A DNA stretch of 64,000 nt from Amycolatopsis alba DSM 44262 (lineage in GTDB: Bacteria; Actinomycetota; Actinomycetes; Mycobacteriales; Pseudonocardiaceae), in NCBI RefSeq assembly GCF_000384215.1, contig NZ_KB913032.1, forward strand, positions 2,311,665 to 2,375,664, written 5' to 3'. The position numbers and the translations under genes were made by a program. This document shows, one piece after another, positions 25,384 through 34,160 of the stretch; the stretch's first letter is position 1, and each line of letters begins with the position of its first letter. Under the pieces are notes generated by a model. That model saw only the letters and a program-made list of their open reading frames with translations. It searched no databases and was not told where the DNA came from.

Positions 25384-26786
25384 CAGTGCGCACCCTTCAG
25401 TTCTTCCAGCGATTCCTCGATCATCCCGGCGAGCAGGTCCACATCGGACACGGCCTTGCGGTCGCCGTTCAGTCCGAAGTAGACACCGCCGTGATACGAG
25501 GTGACCCCGATCGCCAGCGCCTGATTGCGCACCAGCGGCATGACCGGGAACATCTCCACCATCTTCGCCTGTCCCGCGTAGAGCGGCACCTGCGGGCCCG
25601 GCGAATTCGTGATCAGCACGTTGAAGATGCGCCCCGACATCGAACCGGCCGCCCGCGCGCCCAGCGAATGCAGGGTCGCCGGCGCGAACCCGCCGACGGT
25701 CAGCAGCCCGCGGGCGGCGACCGAACGGCCCGAGTCGAGGTGGTCCGCCATGGCATGGCCGATGTGCTGCAGCCGAAGGACCGCGTTCGGCTCCCCGACC
25801 GGGAGGTCGACCAGGTAGGCGTCGACCTGGTTCCCGACCAGCGCCGGCGTCGAGTACTCGGCCGTCTCGGCGTCGCGGACGGCCATCGGCACCAGCGCGC
25901 GCACGGTGGTGGTCGCGGTCAGATTCGACCCGCGGGAGAGCAGCCATTGCCGCAGCGCGCCGGTGATGGCCGCGAGCACGGCGTCGTTGACCGTGCCGCC
26001 GTGCGCGGCGCGGACCTTGCGGAAGTCCTCCAGCCGCGTGCGGACCACCGCGAACATGCGGCCGCCGGAGGTGCGGACGTTGAGCGGCCCGGACGGCGCG
26101 GGATTCACCATGGTCTTCAGCGCCGACGCGACGTCGCCGACCGTTTCGGTGACCTTGCCCGCCATCGCGGTGGCGTCATGGGCGATGGAGCGGACGTTCT
26201 CCACCAGTTCCGTCGGCCGCTGCACGGTCTCGGCGACGGCGTCGAGGATCAGCTGGGTGCGGCTCGGTTCCCGGCGCGGATGCCAGTTGTCGTCGAACGG
26301 CTCCGGCTCCTGCGGAGTGGTCTCGAGGATCAGCTGTCCGAGCTCGATGGTGCCGATCCCGTCCACAACGGACTGGTGCGTCTTGGTCACCAGCGCGACC
26401 CGGTCCCCCGCGAGCCCCTCGACGAAGTACGCCTCCCAGAGCGGCCGTCCAGGGTCGAGCCGCCGTGACATCAGCCGCGCCACGAGGTCGAACAGCCGGC
26501 CGTCGGAGCCCGGTTGCGGCAGGGCGGACCGGCGGACGTGGTAGTTGAGGTCGAAGTCGACGTCGTCGACCCACACCGGCCGGGCGAGGTGTCCCGGCAC
26601 CTCCAGTACCCGCTGCCGGTACCTCGGCAGGAACGCCAGGCGCTGCCCGATCAGGTGCAGCAGCCGCTCATGGGTGAAGCCGTCACGCGGCCGTTCGAAG
26701 ATCGCCACGCCGCCGACGTGCATCGGGGTCGAGTGGTCTTCCACGTACAGGAACGAGGCGTCCAGCGCGGAGAGGCGGTCGGGCAT
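25380..26786 (-). CDS. Wax ester synthase/diacylglycerol acyltransferase (WS/DGAT, Tgs-like)
   Basis: 468-aa acyl-CoA:DAG acyltransferase family member for storage-lipid synthesis. N-terminus PDRLSALDASFLYVEDHSTPMHVG, then HLARPVWVDDVDFDLNYHVRR. The catalytic segment is H137-Q138-SVV-D142-G143: the second His of the usual HHxxxDG, regarded as the catalytic base, is Gln here. Further family sequence includes VNDAVLAAITGALRQWLL, LVPMAVRD, ITNSPGPQVPLYAGQAKM and ALAIGVTSYHGGVYFGLNGD. ATG 26786 gives the conserved start. Divergent from the methyltransferase gene by only 34 bp. Tgs3 occupies this place in M. tuberculosis. Confidence 0.9.
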   Translation of the reverse strand: MPDRLSALDASFLYVEDHSTPMHVGGVAIFERPRDGFTHERLLHLIGQRLAFLPRYRQRVLEVPGHLARPVWVDDVDFDLNYHVRRSALPQPGSDGRLFDLVARLMSRRLDPGRPLWEAYFVEGLAGDRVALVTKTHQSVVDGIGTIELGQLILETTPQEPEPFDDNWHPRREPSRTQLILDAVAETVQRPTELVENVRSIAHDATAMAGKVTETVGDVASALKTMVNPAPSGPLNVRTSGGRMFAVVRTRLEDFRKVRAAHGGTVNDAVLAAITGALRQWLLSRGSNLTATTTVRALVPMAVRDAETAEYSTPALVGNQVDAYLVDLPVGEPNAVLRLQHIGHAMADHLDSGRSVAARGLLTVGGFAPATLHSLGARAAGSMSGRIFNVLITNSPGPQVPLYAGQAKMVEMFPVMPLVRNQALAIGVTSYHGGVYFGLNGDRKAVSDVDLLAGMIEESLEELKGAHW

Positions 26787-26820
26787 GGGCCGATCCTTAC
26801 ATAGTGGGACACTCGCCGGT

Positions 26821-27603
26821 GTGGGTGATGAGTCGGCGATCTCGCCGAAGGACCGGTTCCTGACGGTGTACGGGCGGAAACCGGTGCTCGAGGCATTGGA
26901 CGACGCGGCGCTCGAGGTGGACAAAGTGATTCTCGCCGACACCGTGCGGGGACCGAACGCCGCCGAGATCGAGCGCGCCGCCAAAGCCGCAGGGGTGCCG
27001 GTGCAGCGGGCGAGCGCGCATCGCGTCAAGGTGCTCGCGGGCAACGGCAAGCAGGACCAGGGGGTGCTGGCCGACGTCGTCGCCCCGCGCATGCGGTCAC
27101 TGCACGCCGCCCTGTCCGACGGCAGGCCGCCGTCGCGGGTGCTGCTGCTCGACGGCATCACCACCCCGGCGAACGTCGGGATGATCCTGCGCACGGCGAC
27201 CGCCGCCGGGCTGGACGGGGTCGTGGTGCCGCGGCGCGGGGTCGCCGCCCTCGACCCGATGGTGGTCAAGGCCTCGGCCGGGGTCGCGTTCCGCGCGCCG
27301 GTGCTGCGGTGCGGCAGCGCGCGTGAGGCCGCCGAAATGCTGACCGAAGCCGGGTACGGCCTCTACGCGCTGGGCGCTTCGGCCCGCGAGACGGTGTTCG
27401 ACGTCGAACTGCCGCAGCGCGCGGCCTTCGTACTGGGCGGGGAGACGAACGGCGTCGGCGCCGAGGTCGGCGAGCTGGTGACGGAGTGGGTGTCGATCCC
27501 GATGCCCGGCGAGGTCGAGTCACTCAACGTGTCCGCGGCCGCCGCCGTGCTCTCGTTCGAGCTGGTCCGCCGCGCTACCGATGCTGCGGGAAGAGGGCGC
27601 TGA
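26821..27603 (+). CDS. SpoU/TrmH family RNA 2'-O-methyltransferase
   Basis: 260-aa SAM-dependent methyltransferase, probably of 23S rRNA or tRNA. The N-terminal substrate-binding domain (RFLTVYGRKPVLEALDDAAL) is followed by a knotted SPOUT domain with motif 1 TPANVGMILRTATAAGLDGV, motif 2 FVLGGETNGVGAEV and motif 3 IPMPGEVESLNVSAAAAVLS. GTG 26821 is chosen to exclude sequence antisense to the WS/DGAT gene; no good ribosome-binding site precedes it, so it may be nearly leaderless. Its last 29 bp overlap the convergent HAD gene. Confidence 0.9.
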   Translation: MGDESAISPKDRFLTVYGRKPVLEALDDAALEVDKVILADTVRGPNAAEIERAAKAAGVPVQRASAHRVKVLAGNGKQDQGVLADVVAPRMRSLHAALSDGRPPSRVLLLDGITTPANVGMILRTATAAGLDGVVVPRRGVAALDPMVVKASAGVAFRAPVLRCGSAREAAEMLTEAGYGLYALGASARETVFDVELPQRAAFVLGGETNGVGAEVGELVTEWVSIPMPGEVESLNVSAAAAVLSFELVRRATDAAGRGR

Positions 27604-27967
27604 GCTCGGTCAGCGTCTCCTCGACCGAGGTGTGGTGCACCCCCGCCATCCCGGCCGCGACCGCGGCTCGGACGTTGTGCGCGGCGTCGTCGACGAACAC
27701 GCACCGGCCGGCGGGCAGCTCCAGCAGGCCCGCGGTGAGCAGGTAGACCTCGCGTTCGGGTTTGGCCACGCCGACCTCGCCGGAGAAGACGAGCGTGTCG
27801 AAGAACGGGGCCAGTGACCGCTTGGCCTCGTCCGACGCGCCGGGGGCGTTCGAGAGCAAGGCCGTTTTGATGCCGCGTGCCCTGGCGGCTCGCAGGAAGG
27901 CGTACAACTCAGCCGCGCCGTCGTCCGTGAGCACCCCGACGTAGTCGATGACCAGCCCTTTCAGCAC
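27575..27967 (-). CDS. HAD-like hydrolase
   Basis: 130-aa small HAD-superfamily protein. Motif I is VIDYVGVLTDDG: the nucleophile Asp is present, but the second Asp of DxDxT is replaced by Val, as happens in the DxGGV-type subgroup. Motif II is ALLSNAPGA, motif III the Lys in GVAKPEREVY, and motif IV VFVDDAAHNVRAA. At this length there is no cap domain. GTG 27967 (VLKGLVIDY) is preferred; another GTG five codons upstream is possible. The 3' end overlaps the convergent methyltransferase gene by 29 bp. Substrate unknown. Confidence 0.8.
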   Translation of the reverse strand: MLKGLVIDYVGVLTDDGAAELYAFLRAARARGIKTALLSNAPGASDEAKRSLAPFFDTLVFSGEVGVAKPEREVYLLTAGLLELPAGRCVFVDDAAHNVRAAVAAGMAGVHHTSVEETLTELSALFPQHR

Positions 27968-28095
27968 CGGCCCACCGTACACAAGCGATCACCGCCCGGT
28001 TCATCCTCTCGGGCGGTTCCTGTCGCGGCGCGGCCTGTCTCCGGCCCCTTAGTTGCTGGGGGCGGCCGAGGGGCCGCGGAAGAGGGGGCTGCCTG

Positions 28096-28599
28096 ATGCG
28101 TTCGTACGTACTGAGACGGCTGAAATCGTATGAGCCGCCGTACCGGGTCGAGGGCAGGCAGGTGCACCGTGCGCCGCCGCCGGACAACCAGCTCGTGCTG
28201 GACCTGCGGCTGGCGGGGGAACCACCGGTCGTGGAGGAATTCCAGCCTGCTCCCGACACGCCGGACCGCAGACAGGTGGGCAGGCTGCTGACCACCATCC
28301 TCGAAGCCTGCGACGGACGCCGTCCGGCGAGCCAGGTGCGGCCCATCCTCGACCCGGCGCTTCACAGCGCGCTGCTCGACAAGGGCCGCCGTCGTCCGCC
28401 GGGCGGCTACCGGCCGAAGTCGATTCACCTGTGCCATCCGGCGGACGGCGTCGTAGAGGCCTGCGCGACGGTCGAGCAGAACGGCCGCTCCCTCGCCTTG
28501 GCCGCCCGGTTCGAGCGGACCCCGACAGGCTGGGTGTGTACCCGCTTCCACCTGCTGAAGCCGCCGCGGCGCGTTTCCTCGCTCCGGCTCGCTGCATGA
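28096..28599 (+). CDS. Rv3235 family protein
   Basis: 167-aa soluble protein of an actinobacterial family found between tgs3 and secA1. Characteristic parts: RQVGRLLTTILEACDGRRPASQVRPILDPALHSAL (helical core), IHLCHPADGVVEACATVEQNGRSLALAARFER and TGWVCTRFHLLKP at the C-terminus. No enzymatic motif is visible; the C-terminal half resembles a small beta-sandwich. It stands alone, convergent with secA, with a shared hairpin terminator right after its stop. Confidence 0.8.
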   Translation: MRSYVLRRLKSYEPPYRVEGRQVHRAPPPDNQLVLDLRLAGEPPVVEEFQPAPDTPDRRQVGRLLTTILEACDGRRPASQVRPILDPALHSALLDKGRRRPPGGYRPKSIHLCHPADGVVEACATVEQNGRSLALAARFERTPTGWVCTRFHLLKPPRRVSSLRLAA

Positions 28600-28600
28600 C

Positions 28601-28641
28601 AAAGGGGCCTTCACCGCACGTGATGCGGTGAAGGCCCCTTT
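28601..28641. terminator. Bidirectional nested-palindrome terminator, Rv3235-like / secA
   Basis: Perfect 18-bp arms (AAAGGGGCCTTCACCGCA and its complement) around CGTGA, starting 1 bp after one stop and ending 10 bp before the secA stop. The arms contain AAGG-NN-CCTT cores, as in the wider GTGAAGG family. Confidence 0.88.
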
Positions 28642-28651
28642 GATGACCGTC

Positions 28652-31483
28652 TCAGCGGCGCGGGCCCTTCTTGCCCTTCTTCTGGGAGGCGCGCTGCGCG
28701 GCGCGACGCTCCCGGCGGGTTCCGCTCTGGTCACCGCCGTCGCTGCCGGCACTGTCCGAATGCGACTCGACGCCGCCGTCCTCGGACGGGCCCGACATGG
28801 TCAGCCCGGACTGCGAACCACCGCCGAGTCCCTTGCCCCGCAAGGCGGACGGCACGGACTCGGTGTCGGTCGCCGGACCCTGCGGCGGCGTCGGGCGGGC
28901 GTGCCGTCCGTCGCCGTTGGCGGCCTGGCCGTTCCCGGAGCCGACACCGGCGGGCAGCGCGGACGCGGACTCGGGCGACGGGGCGGCGGGCTCGGCCTGC
29001 TCGACCTGGAGGTTGAACAGGAAGCCGACGGCCTCCTCCTTCAGCGACTCCAGCATCGCGCGGAACATGTCGTAGCCCTCGCGCTGGTACTCGATGACCG
29101 GATCGCGCTGCGCCAGGGCCCGCATGCCGATGCCCTCCTTGAGATAGTCCATCTCGTAGAGGTGCTCACGCCACTTGCGGTCGAGCACGGTGAGCATCAC
29201 CTGGCGCTCCAGGCTGCGCATCGCGCCTTCGCCGACCTTGCCGTCGATCTCGACTTCGCGAGTGTCGTACGCGCGGTGAGCGTCTTCGAGCAGCGCCTCG
29301 CGCAGGCCGTCGGCGTCGAGGTCGTCGTCCTCGGTCAGCGAGTCCCAGGTGACCTGGACGGGGTACAGCGTCTTGAGCGCGGTCCACAGCTTCTCGTGGT
29401 CCCAGTCCTCCGCGTAGCCCGAAGAGGTCTCTTCGTTGACGTACGCGTTGATGACGTCGACCAGCATGTGCTCGATCTGCTCGCGGAGATCCTCGCCCTC
29501 GAGGACGCGCAGGCGCTCGGCGTAGATCACCTTGCGCTGCTCGTTCATGACCTCGTCGTACTTGAGGACGTTCTTGCGGATCTCCATGTTCTGCTGCTCG
29601 ACCTGCGTCTGCGCGCTCTTGATCGCCTTGGAGACCATCTTGTGCTCGATCGGCACGTCGTCCGGCAGCCGCATGGTGGTCATGACCCGCTCGACCATGG
29701 TCGCGTTGAAGCGGCGCATGAGTTCGTCACCGAGCGACAGGTAGAACCGGGACTCGCCAGGGTCGCCCTGACGGCCGGAACGACCGCGGAGCTGGTTGTC
29801 GATCCGGCGAGACTCGTGCCGCTCCGTGCCGAGCACGTACAGCCCGCCCGCCTCGCGGACCTCGTCGGCCTCGGACTTGGTGTCGGCCTGGACCTCTTCG
29901 AGGACCTTCGGCCAGGCGGCCTCGTACTCCTCGGAGTGCTCCACCGGGTCGAGACCGCGATCGCGCAGCACCTCGTCGGCGATGATGTCCGGGTTGCCGC
30001 CGAGCACGATGTCGGTACCGCGGCCCGCCATGTTGGTGGCGACCGTGACCGCGCCCTTGCGCCCGGCGCGGGCGACGATCAGGGCCTCCCGGTCGTGGTG
30101 CTTGGCGTTGAGGACCTCGTGCGGGACACCCAGCTTGAGCAGCAGCTTCGACAGGTGCTCGGACTTCTCGACACTCGTGGTGCCGACCAGCACCGGCTGG
30201 CCCTTCTCGTGCCGCTCGGCGATGTCCTCGGCGACGGCCTCGAACTTGGCCTGCTCGGTCTTGTAGATCAGGTCGGCCTGGTCGGCGCGGACCATCGGCT
30301 TGTTGGTCGGGATCGGCACCACACCCAGCTTGTAGGTCTGGTGGAACTCGGCCGCCTCGGTCTCGGCGGTACCGGTCATGCCCGCGAGCTTGCTGTAGAG
30401 CCGGAAGTAGTTCTGCAGCGTGATCGTGGCGAGCGTCTGGTTCTCGGCCTTGATCTCGACGCCTTCCTTGGCCTCGATCGCCTGGTGCATGCCCTCGTTG
30501 TAGCGGCGGCCGTGCAGGATACGGCCGGTGAACTCGTCGACGATGAGGACTTCGCCGTCACGGACGATGTAGTCCTTGTCGCGCTTGTAGAGCTCCTTGA
30601 CCTTCAGCGCGTTGTTCAGGTAGCCGACCAGCGGCGTGTTCGCGGCCTCGTAGAGGTTGTCGATGCCGAGCTGGTCCTCGACGAAGGCGACACCCTTCTC
30701 GGTGACACCGACGGTGCGCTTGCGGATGTCCACCTCGTAGTGGATGTCCGCCTTCATCAGCGGCGTCATCCGCGCGAACTCGACGTACCAGCGCGAGGAC
30801 TGGTCCGCCGGGCCGGAGATGATCAGCGGCGTCCGGGCCTCGTCGATGAGGATGGAGTCCACCTCGTCGACGATCGCGAAGTTGTGGCCGCGCTGCACGC
30901 AGTCTTCGAGGCTCCACGCCATGTTGTCGCGGAGGTAGTCGAAGCCGAACTCGTTGTTCGTGCCGTGCGTGATGTCGGCGGCGTATTGCTGACGGCGGAC
31001 GTCGGGCGTCTGATCGGCCAGGATGATGCCGACCTCGAGGCCGAGGAAGCGGTGGATGCGGCCCATCCACTCGGCGTCACGTTTGGCGAGGTAGTCGTTC
31101 ACCGTGATGACGTGCACGCCCTTGCCGGACAGCGCGTTCAGGTACGCGGGAAGCACCTGGGTCAGGGTCTTGCCCTCACCGGTCTTCATTTCCGAGACCT
31201 GACCGAGGTGCAGCGCGGCACCGCCCATCACCTGGACGTCGTAGGGCCGCTGGCCCAGCACGCGCCAGGCTGCCTCCCTCGCCACCGCGAACGCCTCCGG
31301 CAGGAGGTCGTCGAGTGACTCGCCGTCCGCGTTCCGCTTACGGAACTCGTCGGTCTTGGCCCGCAGCGCGGTGTCCGAAAGTTCCTTGACGTCGTCTTCG
31401 AGGGTGTTGATGTGATCGGCGATGTTGCGCAGCCGCTTCACCATCTTGCCCTCGCCCGCGCGGAGCAGGCGGTTCAGCACCAT
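28652..31483 (-). CDS. secA: Preprotein translocase ATPase SecA (SecA1)
   Basis: 943-aa motor of Sec export. NBD1 has Walker [19 protein letters not shown] and the DEAD-like [19 protein letters not shown]. The preprotein-binding domain and NBD2 follow ([54 protein letters not shown]), then the helical scaffold ([20 protein letters not shown]). The C-terminal tail is Pro/Gly/Lys-rich, ends KKGKKGPRR and has no zinc-binding cysteines, as in actinobacterial SecA1. ATG 31483 ([14 protein letters not shown]) follows a GAGG site. Downstream of hpf, as in M. tuberculosis. Confidence 0.97.
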   Translation of the reverse strand: MVLNRLLRAGEGKMVKRLRNIADHINTLEDDVKELSDTALRAKTDEFRKRNADGESLDDLLPEAFAVAREAAWRVLGQRPYDVQVMGGAALHLGQVSEMKTGEGKTLTQVLPAYLNALSGKGVHVITVNDYLAKRDAEWMGRIHRFLGLEVGIILADQTPDVRRQQYAADITHGTNNEFGFDYLRDNMAWSLEDCVQRGHNFAIVDEVDSILIDEARTPLIISGPADQSSRWYVEFARMTPLMKADIHYEVDIRKRTVGVTEKGVAFVEDQLGIDNLYEAANTPLVGYLNNALKVKELYKRDKDYIVRDGEVLIVDEFTGRILHGRRYNEGMHQAIEAKEGVEIKAENQTLATITLQNYFRLYSKLAGMTGTAETEAAEFHQTYKLGVVPIPTNKPMVRADQADLIYKTEQAKFEAVAEDIAERHEKGQPVLVGTTSVEKSEHLSKLLLKLGVPHEVLNAKHHDREALIVARAGRKGAVTVATNMAGRGTDIVLGGNPDIIADEVLRDRGLDPVEHSEEYEAAWPKVLEEVQADTKSEADEVREAGGLYVLGTERHESRRIDNQLRGRSGRQGDPGESRFYLSLGDELMRRFNATMVERVMTTMRLPDDVPIEHKMVSKAIKSAQTQVEQQNMEIRKNVLKYDEVMNEQRKVIYAERLRVLEGEDLREQIEHMLVDVINAYVNEETSSGYAEDWDHEKLWTALKTLYPVQVTWDSLTEDDDLDADGLREALLEDAHRAYDTREVEIDGKVGEGAMRSLERQVMLTVLDRKWREHLYEMDYLKEGIGMRALAQRDPVIEYQREGYDMFRAMLESLKEEAVGFLFNLQVEQAEPAAPSPESASALPAGVGSGNGQAANGDGRHARPTPPQGPATDTESVPSALRGKGLGGGSQSGLTMSGPSEDGGVESHSDSAGSDGGDQSGTRRERRAAQRASQKKGKKGPRR

Positions 31484-31665
31484 CCGGTCGACCTCACTAG
31501 CTGATTGTGATCGCACCCGAGCCGATCTCGGGCAGTCTCGTACACGACGGCGCCGGCATTCGCACCGCCGTCCGACCCCCATCGTAGGGAACACTTCGGT
31601 GTTCGCGCACGCACCGTCGGTCGGTACCTGACCGGGCGGGCACGTATCCGGCCTGATCCGGACAG

Positions 31666-31701
31666 GAAGCGGCCCGCACGCGTGCGCGTACGGGCCGCTT
31701 C
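31666..31701 (-). terminator. Hairpin terminator after hpf
   Basis: Arms GAAGCGGCCCG and CGGGCCGCTTC with extra pairing toward the loop, 30 bp beyond the leftward hpf stop and about 180 bp before the secA start, so secA has its own promoter in 31484-31665. Confidence 0.7.
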
Positions 31702-31731
31702 ATAGGCGTTGTGGGTGGTCGGAGGGACCGG

Positions 31732-32421
31732 CTAGCTCAGCCGGATGACGCCGTAGTCGAAGCCTCGCCTCCGGTAGACGACGCTCGGGCATCCGGCGTC
31801 GGAGTCGTTGAACAGGTAGAAGTCGTGACCGACCAGTTCCATCTCGTAGAGGGCCTGGTCGACCGTCATGGGTTCCGCGTCGTGCTTCTTCTCGCGGACG
31901 ACGCGACCGGGCTGATGTTCGGTCACCCCGTCATCCCAGCGCTGCTGGGGCATCTCGAACTCTTCACCGCTCTCGACGGCGAAACCGTCGGCCAGGGGTT
32001 CGGCCTCTGGCGCCTCGAGCACAGCGGTACCCGCCAGATGCCGGGTGTCGGTGGTCATGCCACCGGCGGCCGCCATCGAAGTCGCCTCGGCGACGGATTC
32101 CGGGCGGCTGCGGCCGTAGTGCACGCGCCGGCGGTCGTGTGTCTTCCGCAACCTGTTCTCGAGCTTGTTGAGTGCGGAATCCAGCGCTGCGTAGAAGTCG
32201 CCTGCACACGCTTCGGCGCGTACGGCGGGGCCCCTGCCCTTACCGGTGATTTCGACGCGCTGGCAGTTCTTCGACTGACGGCGATTGGGCTCATGGAAGA
32301 GCTCCACGTCGTAACGGATGACCTTCTTGTCGTAGCGCTCTAGCCGGGCCAGCTTTTCGCTGACGAGTGCCCGATAGTGGTCGGGCACCTCCACGTTGCG
32401 GCCCTTAACGACGATGTCCAT
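31732..32421 (-). CDS. hpf: Ribosome hibernation-promoting factor, long form (HPF)
   Basis: 229-aa protein that dimerises 70S ribosomes into inactive 100S particles in stationary phase. The N-terminal S30AE domain (MDIVVKGRNVEVPDHYRALV ... VEITGKGRGPAVRAEACAG ... SALNKLENRLRKTHDRRRVH) is followed by a linker of about 60 residues and the C-terminal dimerisation domain (KKHDAEPMTVDQALYEMELV, GHDFYLFNDSDAGCPSVVYR). ATG 32421 has AGGGAGG upstream. Between comF and secA as in M. tuberculosis. A promoter must lie in the long gap to the right. Confidence 0.95.
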   Translation of the reverse strand: MDIVVKGRNVEVPDHYRALVSEKLARLERYDKKVIRYDVELFHEPNRRQSKNCQRVEITGKGRGPAVRAEACAGDFYAALDSALNKLENRLRKTHDRRRVHYGRSRPESVAEATSMAAAGGMTTDTRHLAGTAVLEAPEAEPLADGFAVESGEEFEMPQQRWDDGVTEHQPGRVVREKKHDAEPMTVDQALYEMELVGHDFYLFNDSDAGCPSVVYRRRGFDYGVIRLS

Positions 32422-32964
32422 ACACGACCTCCCTCGCTGAAATGACTGCGAGCTGTAGATGTGTTCACTAGGGCGCCGGTAAAGCGGGGACGAAGCCCGG
32501 ATCGCGGGCGATGAGGGAACTCGGCATACGGACACGACGTCTCGTGGCGGATGTCCGAGCGCGGACTCAGCGCGGCTCCGGCGCCAGGGACATGGGCTGG
32601 TCACCTCCCTGCCTGCCGGGATTGCTGATAGCGCTGCACGTTAGCTGCATCACGCCGCGAGCAACAGCCCCCGAGCCGGGGGATATCAGGACGTGAGACC
32701 TCGTCACCGCACGCGACGGTGACGGTGGGCCCAGCGGGGCAATCCGGCCTGTCGGGCGTCGTCCCCGTGATTTGTTTTCACGCGGACGGCGCAAGCCTTC
32801 GGACAGGAAAAAGCCGAGGGTGACGCCGCCAGGGGAAACCGCCGCCACCCCGGTGGAGTGGCGGGCTGTCGGTGTGTTCCCCGGAAGCCTCCTCATATCC
32901 TGTCAACGCCCTTGTACCCATTCCCGTTCCCGATCATTCATCACTCTTGTAGGTGACCCTCCGA
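32422..32964. other. Intergenic region hpf / comF
   Basis: 543 bp with no gene I can support; short open frames on both strands are basic and featureless. It should contain the hpf promoter and the comF terminator. No strong hairpin, CRP-type site or SigR-type GGAAT-N18-GTT motif was spotted. Confidence 0.5.
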
Positions 32965-33654
32965 TCACCCGGCGGCGGCCAGTGCGACCACCGCGGAAAC
33001 GTGAATTCCGCTTATGTCCAAAAGGCGCACACAAGCGGCGGCCGTCACTCCGGTTGTGATCACGTCGTCAAGAAGAATGGCCCGTGCCGGATGGGCTCCC
33101 GCGACCAGCCGGATGCGGCCGTCGAGGTTCACCGCCCGCTCGGCACGGGTGAGCCCCACGGCGTCGCGAACCCCGGCCTTGAGTTCGAGCACAGGCGCGA
33201 CCGTCGCCGGTTTTCCCTTGCTCGACAGCACTTTCGCGCATTCTTCGGCCATGCGCCGGACATGCGGGCCGCCCCGGACACGCGAGGCGTGACGTCTCGA
33301 CGGGACCGGGACGAGACAGTGTCCCGCTGCCGGTTCGGGCAGGTGAAGCAGGGCTTCGGCGAGAGCCAGCCCCAAGGACGGCGCGAGGTCGCGACGGCCG
33401 CGTTCCTTGTAGGCGAGGATCAAGCGGCGGGCGTCGTCGGAGTAGCGGGCCAGGGCGTAGACGGGTACGAGACCGGCCGTCGGAGCGCGGGTGATCTCGC
33501 TGAGCGAACCCCAAGCCGTCTGACAGGTGGCGCAGCACGGCGCGCCGGGCGCCCCGCAGGACGCGCAGCGGGCGGGAATGAGGAGATCCAGGATTTTGAT
33601 CATGCCTTCGAGGATCGCGCCGGGCCCCGACAGTTCCTGGCCCCTTTGCGTCAT
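32965..33654 (-). CDS. ComF family phosphoribosyltransferase-like protein
   Basis: 229-aa ComF/GntX-type protein. A four-Cys zinc motif near the N-terminus (ARCASCGAPGAPCCATC) is followed by YALARYSDDARRLILAYKER, and the PRPP-binding loop AILLDDVITTGVTAAACVR near the C-terminus. Homologues act in DNA uptake; in actinobacteria the role is unknown. Start 33654 (MTQRGQEL) is chosen for the AAGGGG site; a downstream MIKILDLLIPARC start at 33603 would match the family N-terminus better but lacks a spaced ribosome-binding site. In M. tuberculosis Rv3243c separates comF and lpqB; here there is a repeat-rich gap. Confidence 0.88.
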   Translation of the reverse strand: MTQRGQELSGPGAILEGMIKILDLLIPARCASCGAPGAPCCATCQTAWGSLSEITRAPTAGLVPVYALARYSDDARRLILAYKERGRRDLAPSLGLALAEALLHLPEPAAGHCLVPVPSRRHASRVRGGPHVRRMAEECAKVLSSKGKPATVAPVLELKAGVRDAVGLTRAERAVNLDGRIRLVAGAHPARAILLDDVITTGVTAAACVRLLDISGIHVSAVVALAAAG

Positions 33655-33788
33655 GACTGGTCCCCTTAGGACACTTTTCGTCCACAGGAGACCAGTCACG
33701 ACAGCAGTCGAGGAGAAGGTGCCGGGGTTCGGTGACGTGCCAGGAGAGGCAGTCGAGAAGAAGGCTGGACCCCCTGTTGAGGAGAAGG

Positions 33789-33860
33789 CTCCTTCGCGAC
33801 GTTGCGCTCCTTCGCGACGCCAGGCTCCTTCGCAACTCTGGGCCCCTTCGCGACGCTACG
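33789..33860. repeat. Tandem repeat, four 18-bp units
   Basis: Units at 33789, 33807, 33825 and 33843 each begin CTCCTTCGCGAC (third: CTCCTTCGCAAC; fourth: CCCCTTCGCGAC), followed by a variable hexamer (GTTGCG, GCCAGG, TCTGGG, GCTACG). It lies in the comF-lpqB gap. The 18-bp period would encode six-residue repeats on either strand, but no frame here looks like a gene. Confidence 0.85.
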
Positions 33861-33876
33861 CGGCCCCCGCCTCGGT

Positions 33877-33927
33877 CCGTGAAGGACTCCTTGAGGGACT
33901 CTGAGTCCCTCAAGGAGTCCTTCACGG
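33877..33927. repeat. Perfect 25-bp inverted repeat (GTGAAGG family)
   Basis: Arms CCGTGAAGGACTCC-TTGAGGGACTC and the exact complement, with a single-base T spacer. Each arm includes an AAGG-NNN-CCTT core (ACT and AGT). Located 16 bp after the tandem repeat, upstream of comF and not adjacent to a gene end, so a simple terminator role is less obvious here. Confidence 0.9.
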
Positions 33928-34094
33928 ACTACCCGGTTCACTAGCGCCGCTAGGAGAGCTGCCGTTACTAAAGGTCCCTTGCTCCCGCCGGGAGGTCGGG
34001 TGTGCAGGTCGGGTTCCCTCGGCTGAGCTGCGGCGAGGGGGCAGCCGCTGTGACTGCTGGTGCGTCTGGGGCGAAAGTGGCGACTTGAGAGGTA

Positions 34095-34141
34095 GTGAAG
34101 GCCTCCTTCCCTACTCTCAAGGTAGGGAAGGAGGCCTTCAC
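34095..34141 (-). terminator. Nested-palindrome terminator after lpqB
   Basis: Perfect 20-bp arms (GTGAAGGCCTCCTTCCCTAC and complement) with the 7-nt loop TCTCAAG, 20 bp beyond the leftward lpqB stop. Inner cores are AAGG-CCT-CCTT and AAGG-AGG-CCTT. Probably ends the mtrA-mtrB-lpqB transcript. Confidence 0.88.
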
Positions 34142-34160
34142 GGATCGGGCCGCCGAGCGC

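Noticed and set aside
28628..31318. 896-codon open frame on the plus strand
   Set aside because: It is antisense to secA, rich in Val/Leu/Asp/His in the way of a GC-driven shadow frame, with no domain resemblance.
32511..33059. Small frames in the hpf-comF gap
   Set aside because: Arg/Pro-rich, no ribosome-binding sites, no recognisable family, overlapping frames on both strands.
33789..33860. Possible CRISPR array
   Set aside because: The 18-bp period is far too short, the variable part is six bases and no cas gene is present.
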